Notes under the pieces: model-generated
Told to the model about the DNA's origin: nothing
The model's input: only the letters and a program-made list of their open reading frames with translations
Database searches by the model: none
Part shown: positions 35,681 through 44,764 of the stretch, in pieces
How the letters are laid out: each line of letters opens with the position of its first letter
How positions within the stretch are numbered: the stretch's first letter is position 1
Origin: Nocardia higoensis
Lineage (GTDB): Bacteria; Actinomycetota; Actinomycetes; Mycobacteriales; Mycobacteriaceae
NCBI RefSeq assembly: GCF_015477835.1
Contig: NZ_JADLQN010000008.1
Span: forward strand, 33,561 to 97,560
Reading direction: 5' to 3'
DNA: 64,000 bases
Program-made: the position numbers and the translations under genes

Positions 35681-36514
35681 ATGTCAGACCACTATCGAGG
35701 CCACGTCGCGGTCGTCACCGGCGCCGCCTCCGGAATGGGCCGCGAACTCGCCGTCGAGCTGGCCAGGCGCGGCGCGCGTCTGGCGTTGTGCGATGTCGAC
35801 GCCGCCGGGCTCGCCGAGACCGCCGCGCGCTGCCGGGTGCAGCGCGCCGAGGTGCTGACCGAGGTCGTCGACGTCTCGCAATACGAGCAGGTGCAGCGCT
35901 TCGCCGACGCCGTGATCGAGCGCTACGGCGTGGTCGACGACCTGTTCAACAACGCGGGCGTCGGCTTCGTCGGCACCGTCGAACGCAGCGAGCTGAAAGA
36001 CATCGCCCGCGTCGTCGACATCGATTTCTGGGGTGTCGTGCACGGCGTCAAGGCATTCCTGCCGCATCTGATCGCCTCCGGAGCGGGCCGGATCGCCAAC
36101 ACCTCCAGCGTGTTCGGGCTGTTCTCCGCGCCCAGCCAGAGCGCCTACAACGCCGCGAAATTCGCGGTGCGCGGCTTCACCGAATCGCTGCGCCAGGAGA
36201 TGCTGATGGCCGGGCATCCGGTCACTGTGAGTGTCGTGTACCCGGGCGGCATCCGCACAGCCATCGCCGCCAACGCGACCGGCGTGGACAGCGCCGAGCT
36301 CGCCGACCTGGCCGCGCTGTTCGAGCGCAACGCGATGACCGGCGCCGACCGCGCGGCGCGGGTGATCCTCGACGGCACCGCCGCGGGCAGACCCAAGATC
36401 CTCGTCGGACCCGACGCCAAGGTCGCCGATCTCATGGTGCGCGTCCTGGGCGCCTCCTACATGGGCCTGCTCGCCAAGGCAGGGGCCCGGCTGTTCGCCG
36501 CGAGTAAGCGATAA
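35681..36514 (+). CDS. Short-chain dehydrogenase/reductase
   Basis: A 277-residue classical SDR: VVTGAASGMGRELAVELARRG (NADP or NAD-binding), FNNAGVGF, catalytic Ser in NTSSVFGLFSAPSQS and the YNAAKFAVRG catalytic Tyr/Lys. It has a C-terminal extension common in actinobacterial acyl/lipid SDRs. Co-transcription with the upstream esterase suggests that they process one ester-linked substrate: hydrolysis, then alcohol or ketone oxidoreduction. This is inference. Confidence 0.85.
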   Translation: MSDHYRGHVAVVTGAASGMGRELAVELARRGARLALCDVDAAGLAETAARCRVQRAEVLTEVVDVSQYEQVQRFADAVIERYGVVDDLFNNAGVGFVGTVERSELKDIARVVDIDFWGVVHGVKAFLPHLIASGAGRIANTSSVFGLFSAPSQSAYNAAKFAVRGFTESLRQEMLMAGHPVTVSVVYPGGIRTAIAANATGVDSAELADLAALFERNAMTGADRAARVILDGTAAGRPKILVGPDAKVADLMVRVLGASYMGLLAKAGARLFAASKR

Positions 36515-36757
36515 CGGTCGTCCGACGACCACCACCCGCGGCCGCCTGTGGCTGTACCCCTACGACGGGACCGCCCCGGTCACTGCCCGCCCCGGCAGAG
36601 GATCTGCGCGCCCGGCTGCCCCTTCCCGGACGGGTCAAGAGCTGATCGCCCCAGCGTGGCGAGGGTCACGCTGGAGGAGGTAGCCACGGGGACGGACTGT
36701 TCCGGCCGGTAGTCTGGTCTGCTGTCAGCAGCCGCAAGCGATCTGGGAGGACCTGCC

Positions 36758-38022
<1,265 letters not shown>

Positions 38023-38023
<1 letters not shown>

Positions 38024-38081
38024 TGGTCGGGTCGAGCCCGGAGGCGGTAGCGGAGCGTAGCCTCGGAGGGCTCCCGACCAT
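38023..38081. repeat. Large nested inverted repeat between ask and asd
   Basis: ATGGTCGGG (38023-38031) pairs with CCCGACCAT (38073-38081), GAGCCC (38034-38039) with GGGCTC (38068-38073) and GAGGC (38041-38045) with GCCTC (38060-38064), around a loop with GTAGCGGAGCG. The same 11-bp core GTAGCGGAGCG occurs once more in the window beside the leuA terminator (25259-25269). Confidence 0.65.
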
Positions 38082-38099
38082 GTCGAAAGGACGCTGAAA

Positions 38100-39134
38100 A
38101 TGGGTGTACGTGTCGGAGTCGTCGGCGCGACCGGGCAGGTCGGCGCCGTCATGCGCAAGCTGCTCGAAGAGCGCGACTTCCCCGCCGACGAAGTGCGGTT
38201 CTTCGCCTCGGCGCGCTCGGCGGGCAAGACCCTGCCCTGGCGCGGCGGCGAGATCGTGGTCGAGGACACCGAGACCGCCGATCCGGCGGGCCTGGACATC
38301 GCGCTGTTCTCCGCGGGCGCGACCATGTCGCGGGTGCAGGCCCCGCGCTTCGCGGCGGCGGGCGTCACGGTCATCGACAATTCCTCGGCCTGGCGCAAGG
38401 ATCCCGAGGTGCCGCTGGTGGTCTCCGAGGTGAACCCGGAGGCGACCCGCAACTTGGTCAAGGGCATCATCGCCAACCCGAACTGCACCACCATGGCGGC
38501 CATGCCGGTGCTCAAGCCGCTGCACGACGCGGCGGGCCTGCAGCGCCTGATCGTCTCCAGCTACCAGGCGGTCTCCGGTAGCGGCCTGGCGGGCGTGGAA
38601 GAGCTGGCCTCCCAGGTGCGCGCCGTGGCGGATCAAGCCGAGAAGCTGGTGCACGACGGCAGCGCCGTGCGGTTCCCCGCGCCGAACAAGTACGTCGCGC
38701 CGATCGCCTTCGACGTGATCCCGCTGGCGGGCTCGCTCGTCGACGACGGCAGCGGCGAGACCGACGAAGACCAGAAGCTGCGCAACGAGAGCCGCAAGAT
38801 CCTCGGCCTGCCCGAACTGGCGGTCAGTGGCACGTGCGTGCGCGTCCCGGTTTTCACCGGCCACTCGCTGTCCATCAACGCCGAGTTCGCCGACCCGCTG
38901 TCGGTGGAGCGCGCCAAGGAACTGCTGTCCAAGGCGCCCGGCGTGAAGCTGGTCGACGTGCCGACTCCACTGCAGGCGGCGGGCATCGACGAGTCGCTGG
39001 TCGGGCGCATCCGTCAGGATCCGGGCGTCCCCGGCGGTCGCGGCCTCGCGCTGTTCGTCTCCGGCGACAACCTGCGCAAGGGCGCGGCGCTCAACACCAT
39101 CCAGATCGCCGAGGTGCTGCTCAGCCGGCGCTGA
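38100..39134 (+). CDS. asd: Aspartate-semialdehyde dehydrogenase
   Basis: A 344-residue enzyme making aspartate semialdehyde from aspartyl phosphate with NADPH. NADP motif VGVVGATGQVGAVMRKLL, nucleophilic Cys in IANPNCTTMAAM (near residue 130) and substrate-binding VPVFTGHSLSINAEF are intact. ATG 38100 follows AAAGGACG. Together with ask it feeds lysine, diaminopimelate, threonine and methionine. Confidence 0.95.
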   Translation: MGVRVGVVGATGQVGAVMRKLLEERDFPADEVRFFASARSAGKTLPWRGGEIVVEDTETADPAGLDIALFSAGATMSRVQAPRFAAAGVTVIDNSSAWRKDPEVPLVVSEVNPEATRNLVKGIIANPNCTTMAAMPVLKPLHDAAGLQRLIVSSYQAVSGSGLAGVEELASQVRAVADQAEKLVHDGSAVRFPAPNKYVAPIAFDVIPLAGSLVDDGSGETDEDQKLRNESRKILGLPELAVSGTCVRVPVFTGHSLSINAEFADPLSVERAKELLSKAPGVKLVDVPTPLQAAGIDESLVGRIRQDPGVPGGRGLALFVSGDNLRKGAALNTIQIAEVLLSRR

Positions 39135-39169
39135 GGCCGGTGGAGCCGAATACCTGTTAGCCTGCGCCG

Positions 39170-40081
39170 GTGGCGAATCCTCATGCTCAGGTCTTCCTCG
39201 GTGATCGGCTCGTAGCGGCCGAAGAAGCACACCTGGGGGTGGCCTCGTCGGCGGTGCTCTACGGACTCAGCGTGTACACAGTGTTCCCTGTGCACGTAAA
39301 CGGCCCGGCGCGCACGGCGTTCCGGCTCGACGACCACTTCCGGCGGCTCGAGGAGTCCTGCAAGATCATCGGCATCGACCGGTTCGCCGCGGAGTGGGAT
39401 TACCCGCGGTTCGTCGCGACGGTGCGCGAAGTGATCGCCGCCAACGCCCCTTCCACCGAGGTGTTCGTGCGCGCGACGGTCCACGTCTCGGCCTCGATCC
39501 CGGGCACGCGGGTGCGCGGTTGCGATATCACCGTGAGCATATTCGTCTACGACGCGGTGCCGATCGTCCCGCAGGACGGCATGCGCCTGAAATCCTCGCC
39601 GTGGCGTCGTATTCCGGACAACGCGATTCCGTCGCGCGCGAAAGTCAACGGCGCGTATGTGAATTCGGTGCTGGCGAAACAGGACGCGATCGACAGCGGT
39701 TACGACGACTGCGTTTTCCTCGACGGCAACGGGCATGTCTGTGAACTCAGCGCGGCCAATATCTTCCTGGTTCGCGCCGGGACGCTCATCACCCCGGATG
39801 TCTCCTGCGACATTCTCGACGGCATCAACCGCCGCACCATTCTCACCTTGGCCGCCGAGGACGGAATTCCGGTCGTGGAACGCACCGTCGACCTGACCGA
39901 GTTGTACATCGCCGACGAGGTTTTCGTCACCGGAACCTCGGCCGGGGTGGCGCCGGTGGTCGAGGTGGACGGCCGGATCGTCGCCGACGGGAAACCGGGG
40001 CCGCTCGCAGCGGCGTTGCGCAAGGCGCATGCCGCCGCGTTGCGCACCGACGATGCGCACGGCTGGATCACCACTCTCTGA
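39170..40081 (+). CDS. Class IV PLP aminotransferase (branched-chain aminotransferase-like)
   Basis: A 303-residue fold-type IV PLP enzyme. The catalytic Lys lies in PSRAKVNGAYVNSVLA, phosphate-binding ELSAANIFLVR and TGTSAGVAPVVEVDGR are present. GTG 39170 is six bases after TAGCCT (39158-39163), so translation is probably leaderless. The closest function is IlvE-type branched-chain or D-amino acid transamination. It follows asd by 35 bp and may use aspartate-family derived ketoacids. Confidence 0.82.
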   Translation: MANPHAQVFLGDRLVAAEEAHLGVASSAVLYGLSVYTVFPVHVNGPARTAFRLDDHFRRLEESCKIIGIDRFAAEWDYPRFVATVREVIAANAPSTEVFVRATVHVSASIPGTRVRGCDITVSIFVYDAVPIVPQDGMRLKSSPWRRIPDNAIPSRAKVNGAYVNSVLAKQDAIDSGYDDCVFLDGNGHVCELSAANIFLVRAGTLITPDVSCDILDGINRRTILTLAAEDGIPVVERTVDLTELYIADEVFVTGTSAGVAPVVEVDGRIVADGKPGPLAAALRKAHAAALRTDDAHGWITTL

Positions 40082-40094
40082 CCGGGCGACACGG

Positions 40095-40225
40095 ACCGGC
40101 CGACGCCTGCTGGTCACGCTGATCGGTCGACGCCTGCTGATCGGCTGACGCCTGCCGCTCACGCTGACCGGCCGACGCTGATCGGCTGACGCCGACCTGC
40201 CGCTCACGCTGACCGGGGGCGCCTG
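40095..40225. repeat. Degenerate minisatellite (about six units)
   Basis: Five units and a partial sixth of AYCGGYYGACGCCTGC...CACGCTG follow each other: 40095-40121 (27 bp), 40122-40139 (18), 40140-40166 (27), 40167-40180 (14), 40181-40211 (31) and 40212-40225 (partial). Shorter units look like internal deletions of the 27-bp unit. It lies between two convergent genes. Confidence 0.75.
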
Positions 40226-40331
40226 TTCGGTCGCACAGTGCGCGAAAGGGGCCGGCTCGTGCCGGGAGCAGCGCGACCGGAGGACGCTGCCTCACCGCGA
40301 TCGGCCCCGGCCAGGACGCCAGGGATACGGA

Positions 40332-41684
40332 TCAGCGGATGCCGGGCGTGCGCGGATCGGTGCCGACACAGGCCAGCAGGAAGCAGCCCGGCGGGGTGTC
40401 GGCGAACGGCGCTGCCAGCCGATAGTGCAGGCAGGAGAACACATTGCAGCCTGGATAGGCGGCCGGGCCGAGGCCGAAGACGGCGATGAGCAGGTCGGTG
40501 TCGACATACCGGCCCGGGTCCGTGCGCAGCGGTGGCTCCTCGTACGGGGCGGGATCGCCGAGCGGCCGCCCGGGCATGGCGGCGGCCAGCAGGCGGAAGA
40601 ACTCGTGCGGCAATTCGCCGAAGTTCTGCAGCACGCCCTGCGCGCCGTACCTGCTGACATTGCCGAACACGCCCGTCCACATCACCACCAGATCGAGGCT
40701 CGGCACCACGAAGATGTTCTGCAGGCCGAGCCCGGACATCGAGTACGCGTCGGGTGGCAGGAAATCGGGGATCTCCGCGCAGCCGTTGCCGGTCCAGAAC
40801 AGGTAGCCGTAACAGGGGTTGGCGGGGGAGGGCGAGCGTGCCTGGCGCAGGTAATCGGCCGGGACGATCTGCCGGTCGCCCCAGCGCCCGTCCGCGGCGA
40901 TCAGGAGGCCGAGTTCGGCGAAATCGTCCGGCGGGATCATCAGATGCGCGTATCCGTAGGTATTGCCCGCGCGGTCCCTGGCCCAGTAGTAGTCGCCGCG
41001 TTCGATGCCGAGCGGATCGAACAACTCCCGTTGCGCGAACTGCTGCAGCGGTTCCTCCAGCGCGAGCTCGATGACATAGGCGAGCAGGTCGACATTGCGC
41101 TGGCTGTAGCTGAACCTGGTGCCGGGCGCGCTGACCAGCGGCACGCCCAGCGCCTGCACCGCGCTGTTCGGGTCGATGGGCACGGCGCCGGTGATGCCCT
41201 CGGTCACCACGGCGGCCTTCATGCCCGAGGTCTCGGTGAGCAGATTGTGCACGGTGATCGCGCGATGCGCGGCGTCACCCAGTCCGGCGGGCAGGTAGCG
41301 GTCGATGGGTGCGTGCAATTCGAGCGCGCCGCGGTCGATGGCCATGCCCGCCAGCAACGAGACGACGCTCTTGGTGGAACTCCAGACGTTCCACGGGACG
41401 CGGCCGGTCTCCGCGTTGTTCGGGCCCTCGCCGATCAGGCAATTGTTGCGGAAGACCTGAATATTGAAGCGATTCCGCCCGGCGGCGAAACGTAGTGCCG
41501 CATCGAGTCCCGCGGCGTCGAACCCGGCGGCCTCGGGGGTCGCTCGTTGCGGGGCACGGCCGGAATCGAGGGCACAATGGGCGAACGGTTCCGCCCGCGC
41601 GGCGCCGGAGAGCACTCCGGACATCACTGTCGTCCCCATCACCAAAGCCATCGCCGCCGCGGCGGCGGGCCATCGACGCCCCAT
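40332..41684 (-). CDS. Secreted beta-lactamase-family serine hydrolase
   Basis: A 450-residue exported protein; ATG 41684 opens a signal peptide (PAAAAAMALVMGTTVMSGVLSGAARA). The catalytic SxxK is WSSTKSVVSLLAG, the Tyr motif is RFSYSQRN and the family patterns ITVHNLLTETSGMK and RELFDPLGIERGDYYW are present. It belongs to class C/EstB-like serine hydrolases, so an esterase or peptidase role is likelier than drug resistance. It has a Cys-rich C-terminal tail (GCNVFSCLHY, GCFLLACVG), possibly with disulfides. Confidence 0.82.
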   Translation of the reverse strand: MGRRWPAAAAAMALVMGTTVMSGVLSGAARAEPFAHCALDSGRAPQRATPEAAGFDAAGLDAALRFAAGRNRFNIQVFRNNCLIGEGPNNAETGRVPWNVWSSTKSVVSLLAGMAIDRGALELHAPIDRYLPAGLGDAAHRAITVHNLLTETSGMKAAVVTEGITGAVPIDPNSAVQALGVPLVSAPGTRFSYSQRNVDLLAYVIELALEEPLQQFAQRELFDPLGIERGDYYWARDRAGNTYGYAHLMIPPDDFAELGLLIAADGRWGDRQIVPADYLRQARSPSPANPCYGYLFWTGNGCAEIPDFLPPDAYSMSGLGLQNIFVVPSLDLVVMWTGVFGNVSRYGAQGVLQNFGELPHEFFRLLAAAMPGRPLGDPAPYEEPPLRTDPGRYVDTDLLIAVFGLGPAAYPGCNVFSCLHYRLAAPFADTPPGCFLLACVGTDPRTPGIR

Positions 41685-41793
41685 GAGCCATGAGGCTACC
41701 GGGGGAGCCCCGCGGCCGCCGTCTCGGCGGCGACGGGCACCCCACCGGGGCAGGTGCCGTCGGTCCCGCACCCTCGCGACCGTCCGGCGCACC

Positions 41794-43062
41794 TCAGCTC
41801 GCGCTGTCCGAACGCCCACGGACCGTGCCGCGCACCGCGTACCACCCCGCACCCACGGCGAGCACCGCCAGACCGGCCAGCACCGAGGGCAGCGGCAAGG
41901 CGAACGCCACCACCACGCACCCGCTCGCGCCCACGATCGGAATCCAACGCGGTGGACGACGCTCCTCGGGACGCAGCGTGCTCGCCGAGAGATTCGCGAC
42001 CAGGTAGTAGGCCAGCACCGTGAACGAGGAGAACCCGATGGCCGCCCGCAGATCGAACAGCAGAACGGCCGCCGCCACCACCGCGCCGACCACCATCTCC
42101 GCACGATGCGGCACCCCGAATCGCGGGTGCACCGCCGACAGCGCCGCGGGCAGGTGCGCGTCGCGAGCCATCGCCAGAGTCGTCCGGGAGACGCCGAGCA
42201 GCAGCGCGAGCAACGAGCCGCCCGCCGCCAGCACGGCCGCGATCCTGACCAGTGGCGCCAGCCACGGCGCACCCGCCGCGGTGACCACCTGCGCCAGCGG
42301 GTCGGCGGCTGCGGCGAGCCCGGCCGAGCCGAGCGTCAGCAATGCCGCGCTCGCCACCATGGCGTACACCACCAGCGCCAGGCCGAGGGCGATCAGGATC
42401 GCGCGCGGAATCGTCCGCTCCGGAGCGCGGACCTCCTCGCCGAGCGTGGCGATCCTCGCGTAACCCGCGAAGGCGAAGAACAACAATCCGGCCGCCTCGA
42501 GCACGCCGCCCGGCCCGATCCGCTCCGGCAGTGGGGCTGCGTTCGCGTGCTCACCGGCGAAACCGGCCGCCACCACGGCCAGCAGCACCGCCAGTGTCGC
42601 GCCGACCAGAATGCGGGTGGCGAGCGCCGATCTCTGCACCCCGGTGTAGTTCAGCGCGGTGATCGCCACGACCGTGGCGACAGCGACATATCTCGCGTAT
42701 TCCGGCCAGGCGTAGTAGCCGACGGTCAAGGCCATCGCGGCGCAGGACGCCGTCTTGCCGACCACGAAGCCCCAGCCGGCCAGGTATCCCCAGAACGGCC
42801 CGAGCCGTTCCCGGCCGTAGACGTAGGCGCCGCCGGAGACGGGATAGCGGGCGGCCAGCCGGGCCGTGGAGGTCGCGTTGCAGTAGGCCAGGACCGCCGC
42901 CACCGCCAGGGCGAGCAACAGCCACCGGCCCGCCGCTCCCGCCGCCGGGGCGAGCGCGGCGAAGATGCCCGCGCCGACCATCGAGCCGAGGCCGATGGTG
43001 ACCGAGTCGGTGAGACCGAGTCTGCGGTGCAGTACGTCGCCGGAACCGGATGCCGAAGTCAT
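41794..43062 (-). CDS. APC-family amino acid permease
   Basis: A 422-residue permease with about twelve transmembrane helices. The start has the APC signature LGLTDSVTIGLGSMVGAGIFAALAP, followed by YPVSGGAYVYGRERLGPFWGYLAG and the helix with FFAFAGYARIATLGEEVRAPERTIP. An amino acid or polyamine is the expected substrate. A 17-bp perfect hairpin lies 69-112 bp upstream of its start in the divergent spacer with fur. Confidence 0.88.
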   Translation of the reverse strand: MTSASGSGDVLHRRLGLTDSVTIGLGSMVGAGIFAALAPAAGAAGRWLLLALAVAAVLAYCNATSTARLAARYPVSGGAYVYGRERLGPFWGYLAGWGFVVGKTASCAAMALTVGYYAWPEYARYVAVATVVAITALNYTGVQRSALATRILVGATLAVLLAVVAAGFAGEHANAAPLPERIGPGGVLEAAGLLFFAFAGYARIATLGEEVRAPERTIPRAILIALGLALVVYAMVASAALLTLGSAGLAAAADPLAQVVTAAGAPWLAPLVRIAAVLAAGGSLLALLLGVSRTTLAMARDAHLPAALSAVHPRFGVPHRAEMVVGAVVAAAVLLFDLRAAIGFSSFTVLAYYLVANLSASTLRPEERRPPRWIPIVGASGCVVVAFALPLPSVLAGLAVLAVGAGWYAVRGTVRGRSDSAS

Positions 43063-43130
43063 GGAGGCATCCTGACCCGCGAAGGGGGCCGGGGCGTGCC
43101 GAACAGGCGAACGGCGGTTGTCGCACCGAA

Positions 43131-43174
43131 CGAAGCGCCGCCAGGTCCGGGGGGGTAGACCTGGCGGCGCTTCG
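43131..43174. terminator. 17-bp perfect hairpin in the permease-fur divergent region
   Basis: CGAAGCGCCGCCAGGTC (43131-43147) pairs perfectly with GACCTGGCGGCGCTTCG (43158-43174) around the loop CGGGGGGGTA. It looks like a strong terminator, but both flanking genes are transcribed away from it. It might attenuate the permease mRNA or end a small RNA. Confidence 0.5.
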
Positions 43175-43380
43175 GGTGTCGGCGCCCCACAAGCGCCTCT
43201 CGGCGAGTGGTCGCACGCAGCGACGAAAAGGGGTGAGGCCCGGGGCTGTCCGGACGCCGACAGCCTCTACAACCCGCGGGTTCGCGGCGACATTCCGGCC
43301 TCGGGCCGTGTCCTATCTCACCCGGCGATATCGGCCACCTTTACTTGATCGACTCCAATTGTTTGCCGAACTATGGAGCC

Positions 43381-43812
43381 ATGCACACCGACATCGTCGA
43401 ACCCCGCGAGTGGCTGCGCGCCGCCGGCCTGCGTGTGACCGCTCCGCGCATCGCGGTGCTCGAAGCCGTTGTCGCGCGCCCGCATTCCGACGCCGACACC
43501 ATCGCCGCCGACGTGCGCGCGGCGATCGGGTCGGTGTCCACCCAGGGCATCTACGATGTGCTGCACGCCTGCGTCGGCGCCGGCCTGTTGCGCCGGATCG
43601 AGCCCGCGGGCTCGCCCGCGCTCTTCGAGGCCCGTATCGGCGACAACCACCACCATCTGGTCTGTCGCCGCTGCAACGCGGTCACGGACGTGGATTGCGC
43701 GATCGGCCCCGCTCCCTGCCTCGACCCGGCGGACACCCACGGCTACGCCGTCGACGAAGCCGAGGTCGTGTTCTGGGGTCTGTGCCCGCAGTGCCGGGCC
43801 GCGCAGAACTGA
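43381..43812 (+). CDS. Fur-family regulator (FurA-like)
   Basis: A 143-residue Fur protein. The helix-turn-helix LRAAGLRVTAPRIAVLEAVVARPHSDADTI, the GIYDVLHACVGAGLLRR wing and metal-site residues (HHHLVCRRCNAVTDVDC and a C-terminal CPQC) are intact. The ATG 43381 start is chosen for the family N-terminus; it is preceded by CTTGATCGACTCCAATTG, which resembles the FurA box upstream of mycobacterial furA. No katG follows, unlike the furA-katG operon. Confidence 0.85.
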   Translation: MHTDIVEPREWLRAAGLRVTAPRIAVLEAVVARPHSDADTIAADVRAAIGSVSTQGIYDVLHACVGAGLLRRIEPAGSPALFEARIGDNHHHLVCRRCNAVTDVDCAIGPAPCLDPADTHGYAVDEAEVVFWGLCPQCRAAQN

Positions 43813-43845
43813 CGACCACTTCACTTCGATCCACGGCCGCGGAAA

Positions 43846-43881
43846 ACAACGGGCGAGTGCGCATCCGCACTCGCCCGTTGT
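43846..43881. terminator. fur terminator
   Basis: A perfect 16-bp stem, ACAACGGGCGAGTGCG (43846-43861) with CGCACTCGCCCGTTGT (43866-43881), four-base loop CATC. It separates fur from the opposite-strand small ORF and may serve both. Confidence 0.75.
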
Positions 43882-43888
43882 GTGCTGT

Positions 43889-43948
43889 CTAGAGCAGGCC
43901 CCACCAGTACAGGAGGGTGGCCAGCAGCCATACCACCACGGTTTGCAT
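43889..43948 (-). CDS. Possible 19-residue hydrophobic membrane peptide
   Basis: Minus-strand ORF MQTVVVWLLATLLYWWGLL. ATG 43948 has GGGAG with a five-base gap, the ideal spacing; in-frame ATGs at 43960 and 43966 could extend it to 25 residues. It would form one transmembrane helix with an aromatic YWW belt. It sits opposite the fur terminator in otherwise non-coding DNA. No family is known to me, so the call depends on the ribosome-binding site and the composition alone. Confidence 0.45.
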   Translation of the reverse strand: MQTVVVWLLATLLYWWGLL

Positions 43949-44211
43949 TGTCACTCCCATCGTCATCGCGCACTCGAATCATCGCCCGCGTAGCCACCTC
44001 TTGTTAGCAGAACGCCGGTTGCCTGCGCATATCGGACGTGCAAGGTCTTCTTAAGTGCCTGTCAAGAAGCAGGTCGCATTGTCATACCCAACACCGGGTC
44101 ACCCGGAACCGGTGCCGAGGTCACAAGACCTCCACACACCACCACCGGGGTGGGAACCGAGGCGCGACCTGTCTGTTCGAGGGGTGGCAGGCCGTGACCT
44201 CGGCGGTGCAA

Positions 44212-44253
44212 CCGGCCGGGTCGGTCCACGAGGGGTGACCGACCCGGCCGGTC
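44212..44253. repeat. Hairpin 1 of a matching pair
   Basis: ACCGGCCGGGTCGGT (44212-44226) pairs perfectly with ACCGACCCGGCCGGT (44239-44253). The loop CCACGAGGGGTG resembles that of the hairpin at 44344-44380, so the two may have a common origin. Confidence 0.55.
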
Positions 44254-44343
44254 CATTTCACCGGCGATGGCGCTTCCCGGAGCTCGCGGCGATCCGCCGC
44301 TGCCGACGGTAACCACGCCGCCGCGCCGAACCCACCGCCGTCC

Positions 44344-44380
44344 GGGCGGGCCGGTTCACGGAGGGATGACCGGCCCGCCC
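44344..44380 (-). terminator. Hairpin 2 of the pair, probable terminator of DUF4287 gene
   Basis: GGGCGGGCCGGT (44344-44355) pairs with ACCGGCCCGCCC (44369-44380); loop TCACGGAGGGATG. It lies 31 bp past the DUF4287 stop, in the right place to end that transcript. Confidence 0.55.
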
Positions 44381-44411
44381 ACGAGGTCGTGGCGTCCTGG
44401 CCGAGGGGATG

Positions 44412-44624
44412 TCAGCCCGCGGAACGCTCGGCGAGGGTGTGCGCGACGAGCGCGTTGGCGTGGCCGTGCCCCAAGCCGTGTTCGGCCTTCAGCCAGTTCA
44501 CCAGTTCCATGTGCTTGGTCAGGGGCGAGGCATCGATGAGGGCCTTCCATTCGGCGATCGGGCGCCCGTACTTCTTCTCGATGGAGGGAAAGTAGCTCGC
44601 TGGGCCCTTGGCGGTAGCGGTCAT
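44412..44624 (-). CDS. DUF4287 domain protein
   Basis: A 70-residue protein from ATG 44624, preceded by AGGACGG. It has the DUF4287 signature SYFPSIEKKYGRPIAEWKALID, then HMELVNWLKAEHGLGHGHANALVAHTL, a compact helical fold. Function is unknown; members often sit near DUF5655 or stress genes. An upstream in-frame ATG (44660) is not supported. Confidence 0.85.
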   Translation of the reverse strand: MTATAKGPASYFPSIEKKYGRPIAEWKALIDASPLTKHMELVNWLKAEHGLGHGHANALVAHTLAERSAG

Positions 44625-44764
44625 GGCCGTCCTGTCTGTTCTGCTGTCATCCGGCTGCACAGGTAGAGACGCAGGAGTGGTCCCGTACTGATCTGCCGCC
44701 GCAAGTGATCTGCGTCACTGGTACAGGAGCGCTTCGAAGTCTCGCGGCTCGGCGAGGGCGCTCA

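Larger units (their letters stand above)
43967..44411. other. 445-bp hairpin-rich spacer
   Basis: No convincing gene. It holds a 13-bp palindrome CCGGGT-C-ACCCGG (44094-44106), and two hairpins with alike loops at 44212-44253 and 44344-44380, described separately. Confidence 0.5.

Noticed and set aside
36516..36530. GGTCGTC-C-GACGACC palindrome after the SDR gene
   Set aside because: One-base centre and short stem; neither a good terminator nor clearly an operator, so not listed as a feature.
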